NCBI GenBank assembly: GCA_020444075.1
Contig: JAHLLR010000037.1
Coordinates: 1 to 49,128, forward strand
Origin: Deltaproteobacteria bacterium
GTDB taxonomy: Bacteria > Desulfobacterota > Desulfobacteria > Desulfobacterales > Desulfosarcinaceae
Length of the DNA: 49,128 nt
Direction of reading: 5' to 3'
The translations under genes and the position numbers were made by a program. Below the pieces are notes generated by a model that had not been told where the DNA came from, did not search any database, and worked only from the letters and a program-made list of their open reading frames with translations. Below, one piece after another: positions 27,289 through 35,805 of the stretch; position 1 is the stretch's first letter; every line of letters begins with the position of its first letter.

Positions 27289-29232
27289 TCATCGGTTCAA
27301 CCATCGGGGACGCTCGTAGGCGATGCGATGGCTTTCAGGGGGTTCCTCCTGTTTCGGCCTGTCCGCTGTCTTTTTCTCCGGATCATTTTTCCGCCAGAAC
27401 GAAACCCCCAGCACCTCATGGGCCAGCAATAAAAGCGTTGCGCAGTCCCAGGCATGGTTCGGCCGTTCCTGCGGGTTCTCCCATGCCCCCTTGTCGTTGA
27501 TCCCCTCCACGGTCATCTGCCGGGCCCAGTCCTGGGTTAATTCCCTGTGGTAGTGCCAGCATCCCGGATCCCCGGGGGCGATCTCCAGGATCCCGGCCAG
27601 CTGGTTCTTGAAATAGTTGGTATCGAAGCGCACCAGTTTGATCCCGCCCGGGATCGGTTTTTTGGATCCCGGATAATATTCCCGGTTGGAGTAGGCATAG
27701 GGGGTGGCCATGGTCTGCTTGCCCATGGTCGGCAGGATCCTGCCCCGGTGCATGCGGCAGAAATCATAGACCTCGCTGGTGCGGTGCCCCATGGCGTCCA
27801 GGAGGGCCAGCCGGACCGGATACACCTTGCCATCGGCATCCTTGTACTGGTGATCCCATAACACCTGGGCCAGGGCCTCGAAGGTCGGCACCTTGCCTTC
27901 CCGGATCCCCCATGAAGCACGTTCCATCCCGTAGCCGAAGGCCCGGATCTCGTAGTACAGGCCGTCATCCTGGGTGTCCCCGCCGGCCAGCAGGCAGGCC
28001 ACCTTTCCGCCGGAAGGAACAACACCCCGCGGCCGGTCGTCGGCCAGGGCCAGGATGCGGTCCTCGCTGCGCTCCAGCGCCACCGTCAGCCACGGCTCGG
28101 CCGCATGGCCGTTGCGGAAGTCCTTCATCTTGTTGCGGTTGCCCAGGCCCTCCAGGAAGGCATGGGCCACCTCCCACAGCTTGACGAAGGGGCTCAGCCA
28201 GGAGGGGATGTGGAACCCGATGGTCACAGGCCGGATCGAATTCAATGCCGAAGTCAGAGACCGGCCCTTGCCCCGGTCGCGCCACTCTCCCGCCCGCACC
28301 GCCAGGTCACGGTCCGCGTCATCCCACTTGGATGAACAGTGGACGCATGCGTACCAGGCCGACTGCTCGGCTTTCATGCGCAGGGGATCGCGCAGGTCCT
28401 CCGGCCAGCGGATGTTCTCGAAGGTCATTTTCTGATAGCCACCGCAGCGGGGACAATTCACCCAATAGTCGAACACCAGCTGGCACTCGGTGGTCAGGGC
28501 CCGCCAGATAGGCCCGGTCTCCACCGACGGCGAGCTGGTCCGCCAGATCTTTCGCATGTGGGCAAATGTCCGCGTGCGTTTCTTGGCCAGGTCCGTGGGA
28601 CTGGCCTCTTTTTTGGTGGCCGTCTCCGGATACTTGTCCTCTTCGTCCAGGACCACGTAGGGCAACGGCTTGTTGGCCAGCCTGGCCGCGCTGTTGGCCC
28701 AGGCCATGTAGATGATGGCGTTCTGCAGTTTGATCTTGTTGGAGGACAGGTCGTCGGCGTACCCGGTGAGGTAGGAGCGCAGCCGGGGACTGTCTTCGAA
28801 CATGGGCTTAATCCGGTCGCTGCTGTTCTCCCGGGCCGTGTTCTCGTCGGGCATGACCACCAGGGCGTTGCCGGGCCTGCGGTCGACGGCGTATGCCAGG
28901 CAGGTGTAGTTGATCTCCGACTTGGCCGTTTGCGGCGCCGCGCATACCACGATCTCCTGGACCGAGGGGAAGAAACTGGCGTCCAGGATGCCGGCGGCAT
29001 AGGGCACGGTGGAGTTCTTCCAGCGCCCGGGCACCGCCGCGTCCTTGGGCAGATGCCGGTGGCGCTCGGCCCAGACCGACGGCCGGATTGCCTTTTTCTT
29101 CTTCAGCACGCGCCGCTCAGCCCTCGAGAACCGCACGGAGGAAACGCCGCCGCCCAGCCGCTCGAGCTGCTCCTCGGTCAGCCACCGGGTGCCGATCGGT
29201 ACCGGGTTTTGGAAGAAATCGATCATGGCCAT
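27289..29232 (-). CDS. Phage terminase large subunit, GpA family
   Basis: A 647-residue packaging motor and nuclease. The N-terminal ATPase has a Walker-A-like APQTAKSE, and Walker B in YVVLDEEDKYPE. A zinc ribbon (CPRCGG ... CVHC) follows at about 270-320. The nuclease part begins LLAGGDTQDDGLYYEIRAFG. Length is normal for the family. ATG 29232 is preferred as it starts at the conserved region and overlaps the end of the upstream gene. Portal, protease and capsid genes normally follow, but none is present here. Confidence 0.9.
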   Translation of the reverse strand: MAMIDFFQNPVPIGTRWLTEEQLERLGGGVSSVRFSRAERRVLKKKKAIRPSVWAERHRHLPKDAAVPGRWKNSTVPYAAGILDASFFPSVQEIVVCAAPQTAKSEINYTCLAYAVDRRPGNALVVMPDENTARENSSDRIKPMFEDSPRLRSYLTGYADDLSSNKIKLQNAIIYMAWANSAARLANKPLPYVVLDEEDKYPETATKKEASPTDLAKKRTRTFAHMRKIWRTSSPSVETGPIWRALTTECQLVFDYWVNCPRCGGYQKMTFENIRWPEDLRDPLRMKAEQSAWYACVHCSSKWDDADRDLAVRAGEWRDRGKGRSLTSALNSIRPVTIGFHIPSWLSPFVKLWEVAHAFLEGLGNRNKMKDFRNGHAAEPWLTVALERSEDRILALADDRPRGVVPSGGKVACLLAGGDTQDDGLYYEIRAFGYGMERASWGIREGKVPTFEALAQVLWDHQYKDADGKVYPVRLALLDAMGHRTSEVYDFCRMHRGRILPTMGKQTMATPYAYSNREYYPGSKKPIPGGIKLVRFDTNYFKNQLAGILEIAPGDPGCWHYHRELTQDWARQMTVEGINDKGAWENPQERPNHAWDCATLLLLAHEVLGVSFWRKNDPEKKTADRPKQEEPPESHRIAYERPRWLNR

Positions 29233-29639
29233 TGGAATGTCTCCCCGTCCTCGAGCATGGTTTGCACATACAGGTGCAGGGCAAAACCGAACTCGAGAAC
29301 GGCATACTCGATGGTGGGTCCCCACGCCGAGCAGCCCGGGATCTGAGCAGAAGAAACGATATAGCCCTCGTCCTCAGCAGAAAACGCGACGGTCACCGCA
29401 AATCTGAATTGATCCGGTGCCATCCCGGATGCCGGCAGAGGCGGTTTTTCTTCGGCGGCTCTGCTTCTTATTTCCTCAAATACTTCAAGCATCGCTTTCT
29501 CGAGGTGCAGGGCAAGCCCGTCGCCCGAAACCGATACCAGCCGGTGCTCATGTAATAGCGCATGCTCGGCCTTCAGGTACTGGTACAAAGCCATCATTGC
29601 CATAATCAGGCAGGCTATCCAACTCGTTGTCTCAAGCAT
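29223..29639 (-). CDS. Membrane-anchored HicB-like protein
   Basis: A 138-residue protein with one N-terminal hydrophobic helix (TTSWIACLIMAMMALYQYL) and a C-terminal segment GYIVSSAQIPGCSAWGPTIEYAVLEF that follows the HicB partial RNase-H fold pattern (xPGCxxxGxTxEEA). HicB proteins are antitoxins to HicA, but no HicA gene is beside it. The helix would place it at the membrane, which is unusual for HicB. Its stop lies inside the terminase start (10-nt overlap). Role unknown; the HicB link rests on motif likeness only. Confidence 0.5.
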   Translation of the reverse strand: MLETTSWIACLIMAMMALYQYLKAEHALLHEHRLVSVSGDGLALHLEKAMLEVFEEIRSRAAEEKPPLPASGMAPDQFRFAVTVAFSAEDEGYIVSSAQIPGCSAWGPTIEYAVLEFGFALHLYVQTMLEDGETFQWP

Positions 29640-29730
29640 ATTTAGCCTCCGAAGGTTCGAGCACTTGCTACTTTAAAAAAAGGATGTGATTATCTATTCA
29701 ACTAAAAAATCAAGACGATGAAGGATTATT

Positions 29731-30156
29731 ATGGAGTTCATTGAAATCAAAACGAGACCACAGTTAGAAGACACCTTTGAAATTTTAAAAGAGTTGGTGC
29801 CGGAATTAAAAAAAGAAAATTTCTTTGAGTCTTTGAATCATGATCTTATGAAAAATCAAAAACTGTTCGGCATAACATCATCAGGAAAACTTGTATCAGT
29901 GGCAGCCGTATGGTTGTTAATGAATGGATTGCTTGAAAAATTTTTATGGATTCATGCATTTGTGACCACCAAAGGTGAACGTTCAAAAGGCTTTGGACAA
30001 AAACTGCTTTTAGAACTCGAAAAATATGCTGATAGAGAAAAATTCAATGAAATCAGAATTCATGCCCATCGCGAACGGGCAATTGCTTTTTGGGAGAACA
30101 ATGCGAAGTTTGAATTATTCTCACATGTGTACAGAAAAAAGATTGAATTAAAATAG
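29731..30156 (+). CDS. AT-rich GNAT-family acetyltransferase, inserted cargo
   Basis: A 141-residue acetyltransferase. The CoA motif region is FVTTKGERSKGFGQKLLLELEKYA (the R-S-K-G-F-G pyrophosphate loop), followed by EIRIHAHRERAIAFWENNAKFELF. It lies on the plus strand inside the minus-strand phage operon and is much richer in A+T and Lys codons than its neighbours, both signs of a separate origin. It splits the packaging genes from each other. Substrate unknown. Confidence 0.8.
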   Translation: MEFIEIKTRPQLEDTFEILKELVPELKKENFFESLNHDLMKNQKLFGITSSGKLVSVAAVWLLMNGLLEKFLWIHAFVTTKGERSKGFGQKLLLELEKYADREKFNEIRIHAHRERAIAFWENNAKFELFSHVYRKKIELK

Positions 30157-30259
30157 AGCAATATCTTTAGGCTAAACAATCATTGATTGTTAAAGAACAC
30201 CATAGAAGGTTGATTAATTCGATTCATTTCCATTTTCACAGATCTTGAACTTCCATGGG

Positions 30260-30451
30260 TTAACGACGGTTGAGTTTCTGACTACTCGGTAAATAAGGTT
30301 CCCAGTCGGTCGAAATGAAGTCAATATGGTCGACCCGGGCCGCCTCCGGGAAGATTCCGTTGTCGTCCTTGAAATATTTGCGGTTCGGATAGGCTTTCCG
30401 GGCCACATACCCCCCGGGCGCACATGCGCGCATCGCCTGCAGCATTTCCAT
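30260..30451 (-). CDS. Small phage protein resembling DUF2829/Tad2
   Basis: A 63-residue protein. The N-terminal MLQAMRACAPGGYVARKAYPN and the C-terminal FISTDWEPYL follow the layout of DUF2829 proteins (EAL-x-x-GKKVxRxxWNG at the start and xxDWE at the end). Some DUF2829 members (Tad2) sequester Thoeris signalling molecules. Its ATG overlaps the preceding stop by one base (TGATG), which supports translation in this frame. The match is by eye and the protein is short, so the family call is tentative. Confidence 0.4.
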   Translation of the reverse strand: MEMLQAMRACAPGGYVARKAYPNRKYFKDDNGIFPEAARVDHIDFISTDWEPYLPSSQKLNRR

Positions 30452-31221
30452 CAGTCCCTCCTTTTCACGATCACATCGATCTCGTCCATGCGGCCGAACT
30501 CGTCGAGCAGCTCGTCGATTACCGGGTAAACCTGATCACATAATGCCTGCGATTTGTTCCGGGCCTTTTCGATCGCGGCGATCCAGTCGCTCGCGTTGGT
30601 CCGGACCGCATGCTTCAAGCCGGCTTCCAGCGTGGCGATCTTCATGGCCGTGTGCAGCTCGACCTCATCGATCTTGCGGTACAGGCCCCGGTCCCTGGCG
30701 TTCTCGAACTCCTTGCGGTCCGCATCCTCCTTGGCCTTGCGCGTTTCGTGGCGCAGCTTCTGAATGTTCAGATCCTCGGCCTCGTCCGCCCGGTTGAACC
30801 CGGACTGCATCAGCTGCGCCCGGGCCACATAGGCCATCACCTCGGTCATGGTGATGGCTTTCTTGTCGGCAAAGGACAGCAGTCCGGAGCGCCGGTCCTG
30901 GTACACCTTGGATTTTTTAACCGGCTCATCCCTTCCGGGGGCACAATACCCCTCGATCTTCAGCCACCGGGCCACATCGGCAATGGTGCCGACGGTTGCA
31001 TCCCTTTCCTGCAGGGTGGTACCGGACCCCTCGACATCCGCCACCGCCTCAGCCAGGGCCTTTTCCGAGGCCTGCCAGTCGCGCAGCTTCGACGCCGTGC
31101 TGTCCTGGTTGTAGGCCTTGAGGGTGGATACCGTGGCGTTGTACAGGGTCGTCAGCCGTGCCTTGTCACTGTCGCCGACGGTCTTTAAAAGTGTGTCGAT
31201 CCGGTTGCGGTCGATGTTCAT
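30451..31221 (-). CDS. Phage terminase small-subunit-like / DNA-packaging protein
   Basis: A 256-residue largely helical protein. The C-terminal half (NIQKLRHETRKAKEDADRKE followed by LYRKIDEVELHTAMKIATLEAGLKHAV) resembles the Nu1/small-terminase pattern, a charged helix followed by a pocket that contacts the large subunit. It is two genes away from the GpA-type terminase in the same operon, which fits. ATG 31221 is chosen; the preceding codon is TTG. A structural or scaffold role cannot be excluded. Confidence 0.55.
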   Translation of the reverse strand: MNIDRNRIDTLLKTVGDSDKARLTTLYNATVSTLKAYNQDSTASKLRDWQASEKALAEAVADVEGSGTTLQERDATVGTIADVARWLKIEGYCAPGRDEPVKKSKVYQDRRSGLLSFADKKAITMTEVMAYVARAQLMQSGFNRADEAEDLNIQKLRHETRKAKEDADRKEFENARDRGLYRKIDEVELHTAMKIATLEAGLKHAVRTNASDWIAAIEKARNKSQALCDQVYPVIDELLDEFGRMDEIDVIVKRRD

Positions 31222-31230
31222 CAACTATTC

Positions 31231-31674
31231 CTAGACCAGCTTGGGGATCTCGGGCAGTTCCAGGGGCGCAAGCTCCGCGCCCCAGTCCTGCGTGATCTCA
31301 AACCCCACGGAGCTTTTGTATTCGGTTTTTTCCAGCTCGTGGAACGTGTGGGGAATGTTCATCTTCTTCGCGAGTATGAGCTCGTTGGCCGTCCCCTTGC
31401 TTTTGCCGTCATGGATGAAGATCGCCCGATCCCCGTCGTTGAGCACATCCAGGGACCGGTGCTCAAACGCCCCGCGCAGGTACTTGAAGTTCAGGAAGTG
31501 CAGCTTGAGCGGGATCGCCTTTTCCTTGCACAGGTCGCGGGCCACCTTGCACACGCCCTCGGGTTCGGCATGGGTGACGATCTCGGTGATGCCGTAGGTT
31601 TCGATTTCTTCCATCAGCAGGATCTTGACCCGTTCATCATTGAGCGTCCGGCTGCCGTGCACGGAGAGTTTCAT
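31231..31674 (-). CDS. SLOG-domain (YspA-like) nucleotide-binding protein
   Basis: A 147-residue Rossmann-type protein. The N-terminal SVHGSRTLNDERV is the typical start of YspA-like SLOG proteins (GSRxxxD). VTHAEPEGVCKVARDLCKE and IFIHDGKSKGTANELILAKK match the nucleotide/ligand loops (HDGxSxGT). SLOG proteins bind or process nucleotide-derived molecules and occur in phage and conflict systems. It sits 9 bp before the packaging gene. The ligand is unknown. Confidence 0.65.
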   Translation of the reverse strand: MKLSVHGSRTLNDERVKILLMEEIETYGITEIVTHAEPEGVCKVARDLCKEKAIPLKLHFLNFKYLRGAFEHRSLDVLNDGDRAIFIHDGKSKGTANELILAKKMNIPHTFHELEKTEYKSSVGFEITQDWGAELAPLELPEIPKLV

Positions 31675-31693
31675 GCGCTATCCTTCCAATGAG

Positions 31694-32056
31694 TCATTCA
31701 AACCGCCGCATGCGGATTTCGCCGGTGAAGACCAGCCGCAATATCTCCGGTTTGGCATCCAGCAATAAGGCCGCCGCCTCGAACGCCGCCCGGATCAACT
31801 TGCCGCCGTCGCCGTTGTCCACGGGCGGGGTGAACCGCATGCTCAACCCGCTTTCACCAGCCAAACCCACCCTGGCCCCAAGCTCCGGATGCGCGTCCAG
31901 GTATTCGCGCAGGGCCCTGATCTCAGGGACGCTGCGCCATCCTGGTAATGCATCCACAGTGCCGGCCGCACGCCGGTCCGCCGGGACATCCTCGACACAC
32001 CGGCCGCACGCCGGGTTGCCGTATTTCTCATTGAGCTTGTCGATGGGGGTTGTCAT
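31694..32056 (-). CDS. Hypothetical phage protein
   Basis: A 120-residue protein, with a Cys pair (CGRC) near residue 17-20 and no recognised domain. It overlaps the upstream gene by 29 bp and ends 20 bp before the SLOG gene, so it belongs to the same operon. High G+C like its phage neighbours. Confidence 0.6.
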   Translation of the reverse strand: MTTPIDKLNEKYGNPACGRCVEDVPADRRAAGTVDALPGWRSVPEIRALREYLDAHPELGARVGLAGESGLSMRFTPPVDNGDGGKLIRAAFEAAALLLDAKPEILRLVFTGEIRMRRFE

Positions 32057-32819
32057 AAAGATGTTTCCCGTACCTGTAATCCTTGTGGATCATCCCGTCG
32101 CCCTTGTTTCCGACAATGCACGGCTGAACCCATGTCCACTTGCCCGGCGCATACTCCCGGGGATGACCGCGGCGCAGGTGAACGCGCGGACTCGCGTGCC
32201 TGCCTCCCAGGGACGAACCGGGCCCGCCGCGACCGTTCAGTTCAAGCGTGTAATAGCTGAACAGCGGCATCCTGCCGCGTTTGCTGCGTTTTTTCTGAAG
32301 TTTCGGGGGCGGATCGTGACGGACCCTGCGGACATTGGTGCAGTTGATGGCGGAAAGGAAACACTTGATCGCGATAACCAGATTGTTTTCCTCTTCTTCA
32401 AACGCCTTGTACCCGGAAATCCCGTATGCATAACCGGCATTACTCTCGCCGAACCGGATAAACGGCGCCTGGGACGCGCCTTTCAGCTTCCAGCGGCCAT
32501 ATGATTTTTCATATAGCATGATCTGGGTTAATGGTTTGTCCGGCATCTGATGCACCAGTACGAGTTTGACGACCTTCCGGTCGTTATGGAGATATTCCGT
32601 CGTAAAGCAGCAGCGGTCGTATGGCAGCCGGCTTAATGCATCGACGACCGTGAAGCTTTCAAGCGAATCCAGTTCACCCATATCGAAACAGACAAAGCTT
32701 CCGGCGGATCTCATCGTCCAGAGCAACTCTTCCCTTGCGTCGGCATCCACCAGCCCGTGATAGATATCGATTCCGCCAAACTCGACGATCTCATCCAGCA
32801 GCTGGTTAAAGTAAGTCAT
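32028..32819 (-). CDS. Hypothetical phage protein with a C-terminal HLRRGHPR motif
   Basis: A 263-residue protein from ATG 32819 (in-frame codons upstream have no ribosome-binding site and cross the repeat region). The C-terminal part VHLRRGHPREYAPGKWTWVQPCIVGNK is a pattern repeated in many phage proteins of unknown function (HLRRGHxRxxxxGKxxWVxPxxVG). The N-terminal half has no family I recognise. It is the first gene after the primase and the candidate origin. Confidence 0.7.
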   Translation of the reverse strand: MTYFNQLLDEIVEFGGIDIYHGLVDADAREELLWTMRSAGSFVCFDMGELDSLESFTVVDALSRLPYDRCCFTTEYLHNDRKVVKLVLVHQMPDKPLTQIMLYEKSYGRWKLKGASQAPFIRFGESNAGYAYGISGYKAFEEEENNLVIAIKCFLSAINCTNVRRVRHDPPPKLQKKRSKRGRMPLFSYYTLELNGRGGPGSSLGGRHASPRVHLRRGHPREYAPGKWTWVQPCIVGNKGDGMIHKDYRYGKHLYDNPHRQAQ

Positions 32820-32882
32820 TGCGCCTGCCCCCTCTCCCCTCGTTAACCTCACGCCGCCCAAAGGCCGGTGCCAACGCCGGGC

Positions 32883-33170
32883 TGATCCGGGTGATCCGGG
32901 TTTAATCCAGGTTGGGCGGTGCAACCCGGATCACTTTTCAACCTGTAATTCCAGCCAGTTGTTGCTACCGATCCAGGTGATCCATGTTTTTTTCTATAAA
33001 ATAGCTCCGGAGGATGTATGACGCGCGCGCACATACACGCGCGCACACGCGCACGCGCAAATATGTTCCTTAAACCCGGATCACCCGGATCACCATACGT
33101 AACCTGTTGATATTTTGGGCCGGAAGTGATCCGGGTATACCTGGATCAACCCGGATCAACCCGGATCACC
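32883..33170. repeat. Cluster of GGATCA-type repeats, candidate replication origin
   Basis: About ten copies of a short unit, CCGGATCA(A/C)CC or its complement GG(T)TGATCCGG, lie in 290 bp. Examples: 32883-32901 (two head-to-tail), 32922-32934, 32970-32986 (variants with CAGG), 33072-33094 (two) and 33126-33170 (four). Both orientations occur. The last copies enter the 3' end of the primase gene. Repeats next to a primase-helicase are typical iterons of P4-like origins. Confidence 0.65.
33021..33060. other. Alternating purine-pyrimidine tract (potential Z-DNA)
   Basis: Almost perfectly alternating GC/AC dinucleotides (runs such as gcgcgcgcacatacacgcgc), about 40 bp, directly inside the GGATCA repeat cluster, with an AT-rich stretch on its left side. 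Such tracts can flip to Z-DNA and ease strand opening. A simple-repeat expansion without function is the alternative. Confidence 0.55.
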
Positions 33171-35543
33171 GCCATCCGGTATCAGGGCGATTCCGACCAG
33201 GGTCCGGGTAGGCACGCCGCCGACCCTGGGTCGATACTGCCGCAGGTTGGTCACCGCGGCCTGCAGTTCCCTGAAAAAGTTCTCCTTGCCCATTATCGAG
33301 TATCCACTTCCGTCGGCATATCGCTTATAGCGGCGATAAATGTCACTCTTGGCAGTCTCGTAGTTCTGTCCGACCATGCATTCGTCCTCGACGAAGCAGA
33401 GCACCGGGTTGTTGGCCCGCCGGTGTTCCATCAAGAGTGCCCGTGTCTCGTCATCGTCGGTGAACCCGTTTTGCGACCACAGCCGGTGCAGCCCCACCAG
33501 GGCCCAGTGGAAGATATCCGACAGCTCGGCGATCAGTTTCTCCTTGAGCAGCGGATCGCCGTCCTCGAGGAACTGGCGCTTGAACAGTACCGGCAACAGC
33601 TTGCGGAACACGCCGTCGCTGTTGTCCAGGATCCGGGGCAGCCGGTTGCCGGCAAAGGCCAGCTTGCAGTGCGGTCTGAAGTGAAATGCATTCATGTGTT
33701 TGTAGGCCGCGCTGATCGCATCCCCGGAGGTGATCGCCTTGAAATACGCCGACTCGATGGCCCGGTTGCCGATCTCGGTGCTGATGTTGAGCACCTTGCC
33801 GTAGAGGCTGGACCGGTGGAACTCGTTGTCCAGGTCGTTGAAGCTGGTGGCCGAGCAGTTCTCGCTGCCGACCAGGGCCTCGAGGATGGAAAGCAAAGTG
33901 CTTTTGCCGTCCGCTCCGGGGCCCAGCAGAAGGAGCGCCTTCTCGTAGCGCACCTCGCGGGTCAGGCAATAGCCGGCGAACTCCTGGACCTGGGCAATCG
34001 GCCCGGGCGTCTGGACAGTCTCCTCCAGGAACGTTAAAAACCGGTCGCAGCGGCCCTTGCCGTCCGGATCGAACGTCACCGGCAGCTGGTAGGACGAGAA
34101 AAAGTCCTTTTTGTGGGCGACGAGTTCCAGCGACCGCAGGTTGAGCATGCCGTTTTTCAGGCAGACCCAGTTCTCGCGGTCGTTGAGTGTCCGGCCGTGG
34201 GGAAGCGATGACAGCCGCTTGGCCTGGAAGGCCGCGTCGCGTACCCGCGACTGCTGGGCCTCGTCGCCCAAAAGCTCGATGCAGCGGCGCTCGATGTAAT
34301 CGTCGGCGTAGCGCTCGAAATACGCGCCGTTCCACTTGTGCACCAGCCCGCTGTCCGGATCGCAGAGGATCTCCACCTCTGCGCAGATCCGGTCGGCCAA
34401 AAGCCGGGGCTTGAACGATACCCGGCCGCCGGGGCCCATATCGAAGAAATCGGTGGCACAGGCGTTTTTGGCCGCATCGGCGGTTACCGTTTCGGCGGCA
34501 TCGATGAGCGCCTGCAGATCCGCGGGGGATTTGTCGTGCCTGACGAAAAAATCGGTCAGGTCCTGGCCGTGATCCTTTGGCCAGGTCCCATCCTTGTCCC
34601 GCCCCATCCATGCCGGCCATTCCAGCAGGCGAACGCTCCCGGCGACCTTCACCAGGCTGTCGCCGGCGTGCCGGGCATATTTCTGTCCGGGCTGGTCGGC
34701 ATCGTAGGCGATCACCACGTCGCGGCCGGACAGCACCTGCGCCTGTTCCGCAGGCCAGTACTTGGTCTTGCTGGTCTGGGTGATGGCGTCGAAGCCTTGC
34801 GATACTGCACAAATGACATCGGACTCGCCCTCGACCACGAGCACCACCTGGTCGCTGGTCATGGGCCGGGCCGGGAACAGCCGGGCCTTGCCGGTGCCGG
34901 GGGCGAAGCTGAAGATCTTCATCCGCTTTGCTCCGGGCTTGTAGCAACGGATGTTGCCCAACACCCCGTCGCTGTCGAACACCGGGATGGCCACCCGGTC
35001 GGCCCGGTCGATGGCGATCAGCCGGCCGGCGGCCTTGTCCCAGCGCCGGGTCTGCAGGCGCAGGTCGAGCTTTTCGATCGCCTCACCGGACCATCCGCGC
35101 TCCCTGCCCAGGCGCTCGCGCCAGCTTTCGGGAAGAGACGGCATCGCCGACCAGGCCTCGGCCAGCTGGGTGATGGTAATCCTGTGGGCTTTTGCAGACG
35201 ATTTCGCGCCATCGGCCGGCGTCTTCCCGCCGGCGCCGGCGTTCTTGTCCCGTTCGTCCGATCGCGTACGTATGCCGTGACGGCTGCAAAATTCCTTGAA
35301 GTCGTCGGTGGTGTTGCCGGCTCCCCTGGTTTTCGACCACAGGCGGATCAGGTCGCCGTGCACCTGGCAGGTGAAGCAGTTGTATACGTCCTTGACGATG
35401 TTGTAGGAAAATGAAGGATTGGTCTCTCCATGGAACGGGCAGAGCCCGTGCAGCTCGTCGCCCTGGCGGTCGCCGTGCACCTCGAACAGACCGCGGGCGA
35501 TGGCCTCGCGCTCGGCCTCGGCCAGTTCAAGCGCCTTACCCAT
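33156..35543 (-). CDS. Phage primase-helicase (CHC2, TOPRIM, D5/P4-type helicase)
   Basis: A 795-residue protein that should prime and unwind at the element's own origin. The N-terminal CHC2 zinc finger has Cys35, His38, Cys56 and Cys59. A TOPRIM-type fold follows at about 180-290 (VVLVVEGESDVICA and IAYDADQPGQKYARH). The helicase Walker A GPGADGKST is near residue 540, then Walker B-like and sensor motifs (FAGNRLPRILDNSDGVFRKLLPV). Length and order fit P4-alpha-like proteins. The upstream codon TTG 35546 is passed over for ATG 35543. Confidence 0.92.
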   Translation of the reverse strand: MGKALELAEAEREAIARGLFEVHGDRQGDELHGLCPFHGETNPSFSYNIVKDVYNCFTCQVHGDLIRLWSKTRGAGNTTDDFKEFCSRHGIRTRSDERDKNAGAGGKTPADGAKSSAKAHRITITQLAEAWSAMPSLPESWRERLGRERGWSGEAIEKLDLRLQTRRWDKAAGRLIAIDRADRVAIPVFDSDGVLGNIRCYKPGAKRMKIFSFAPGTGKARLFPARPMTSDQVVLVVEGESDVICAVSQGFDAITQTSKTKYWPAEQAQVLSGRDVVIAYDADQPGQKYARHAGDSLVKVAGSVRLLEWPAWMGRDKDGTWPKDHGQDLTDFFVRHDKSPADLQALIDAAETVTADAAKNACATDFFDMGPGGRVSFKPRLLADRICAEVEILCDPDSGLVHKWNGAYFERYADDYIERRCIELLGDEAQQSRVRDAAFQAKRLSSLPHGRTLNDRENWVCLKNGMLNLRSLELVAHKKDFFSSYQLPVTFDPDGKGRCDRFLTFLEETVQTPGPIAQVQEFAGYCLTREVRYEKALLLLGPGADGKSTLLSILEALVGSENCSATSFNDLDNEFHRSSLYGKVLNISTEIGNRAIESAYFKAITSGDAISAAYKHMNAFHFRPHCKLAFAGNRLPRILDNSDGVFRKLLPVLFKRQFLEDGDPLLKEKLIAELSDIFHWALVGLHRLWSQNGFTDDDETRALLMEHRRANNPVLCFVEDECMVGQNYETAKSDIYRRYKRYADGSGYSIMGKENFFRELQAAVTNLRQYRPRVGGVPTRTLVGIALIPDGGDPG

Positions 35544-35752
35544 CAATAAGTGTCCCGTGATCGATTGATGACCAAAATTCCATTTTCCATTGCATTTGCA
35601 AAATTTAAGTGGACGCGACTGTCGAGCTTTCTTCCACCGCTACATAAAAGGTCTCCGGAAGGACCCGCTGTATATCCAATGATACCATATGGTTACAATT
35701 CTGGCGCGCCGGTCCTGTTTTCGGGGGCCGGGGGTGCCGGGATCGCGCAGCC

Positions 35753-35788
35753 AAAAAGACCGGACATCCCCCGGGGGCGGCCGGTCCG
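35753..35788 (-). terminator. Intrinsic terminator after the ParB-like gene
   Basis: On the minus strand GACCGG pairs with CCGGTC, followed directly by TTTTT. It lies 18 bp after the ParB-like stop. The remaining 200 bp up to the primase start hold no clear gene, only a possible promoter region. Confidence 0.6.
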
Positions 35789-35805
35789 GCGGCTCTTCCC
35801 GGAAT

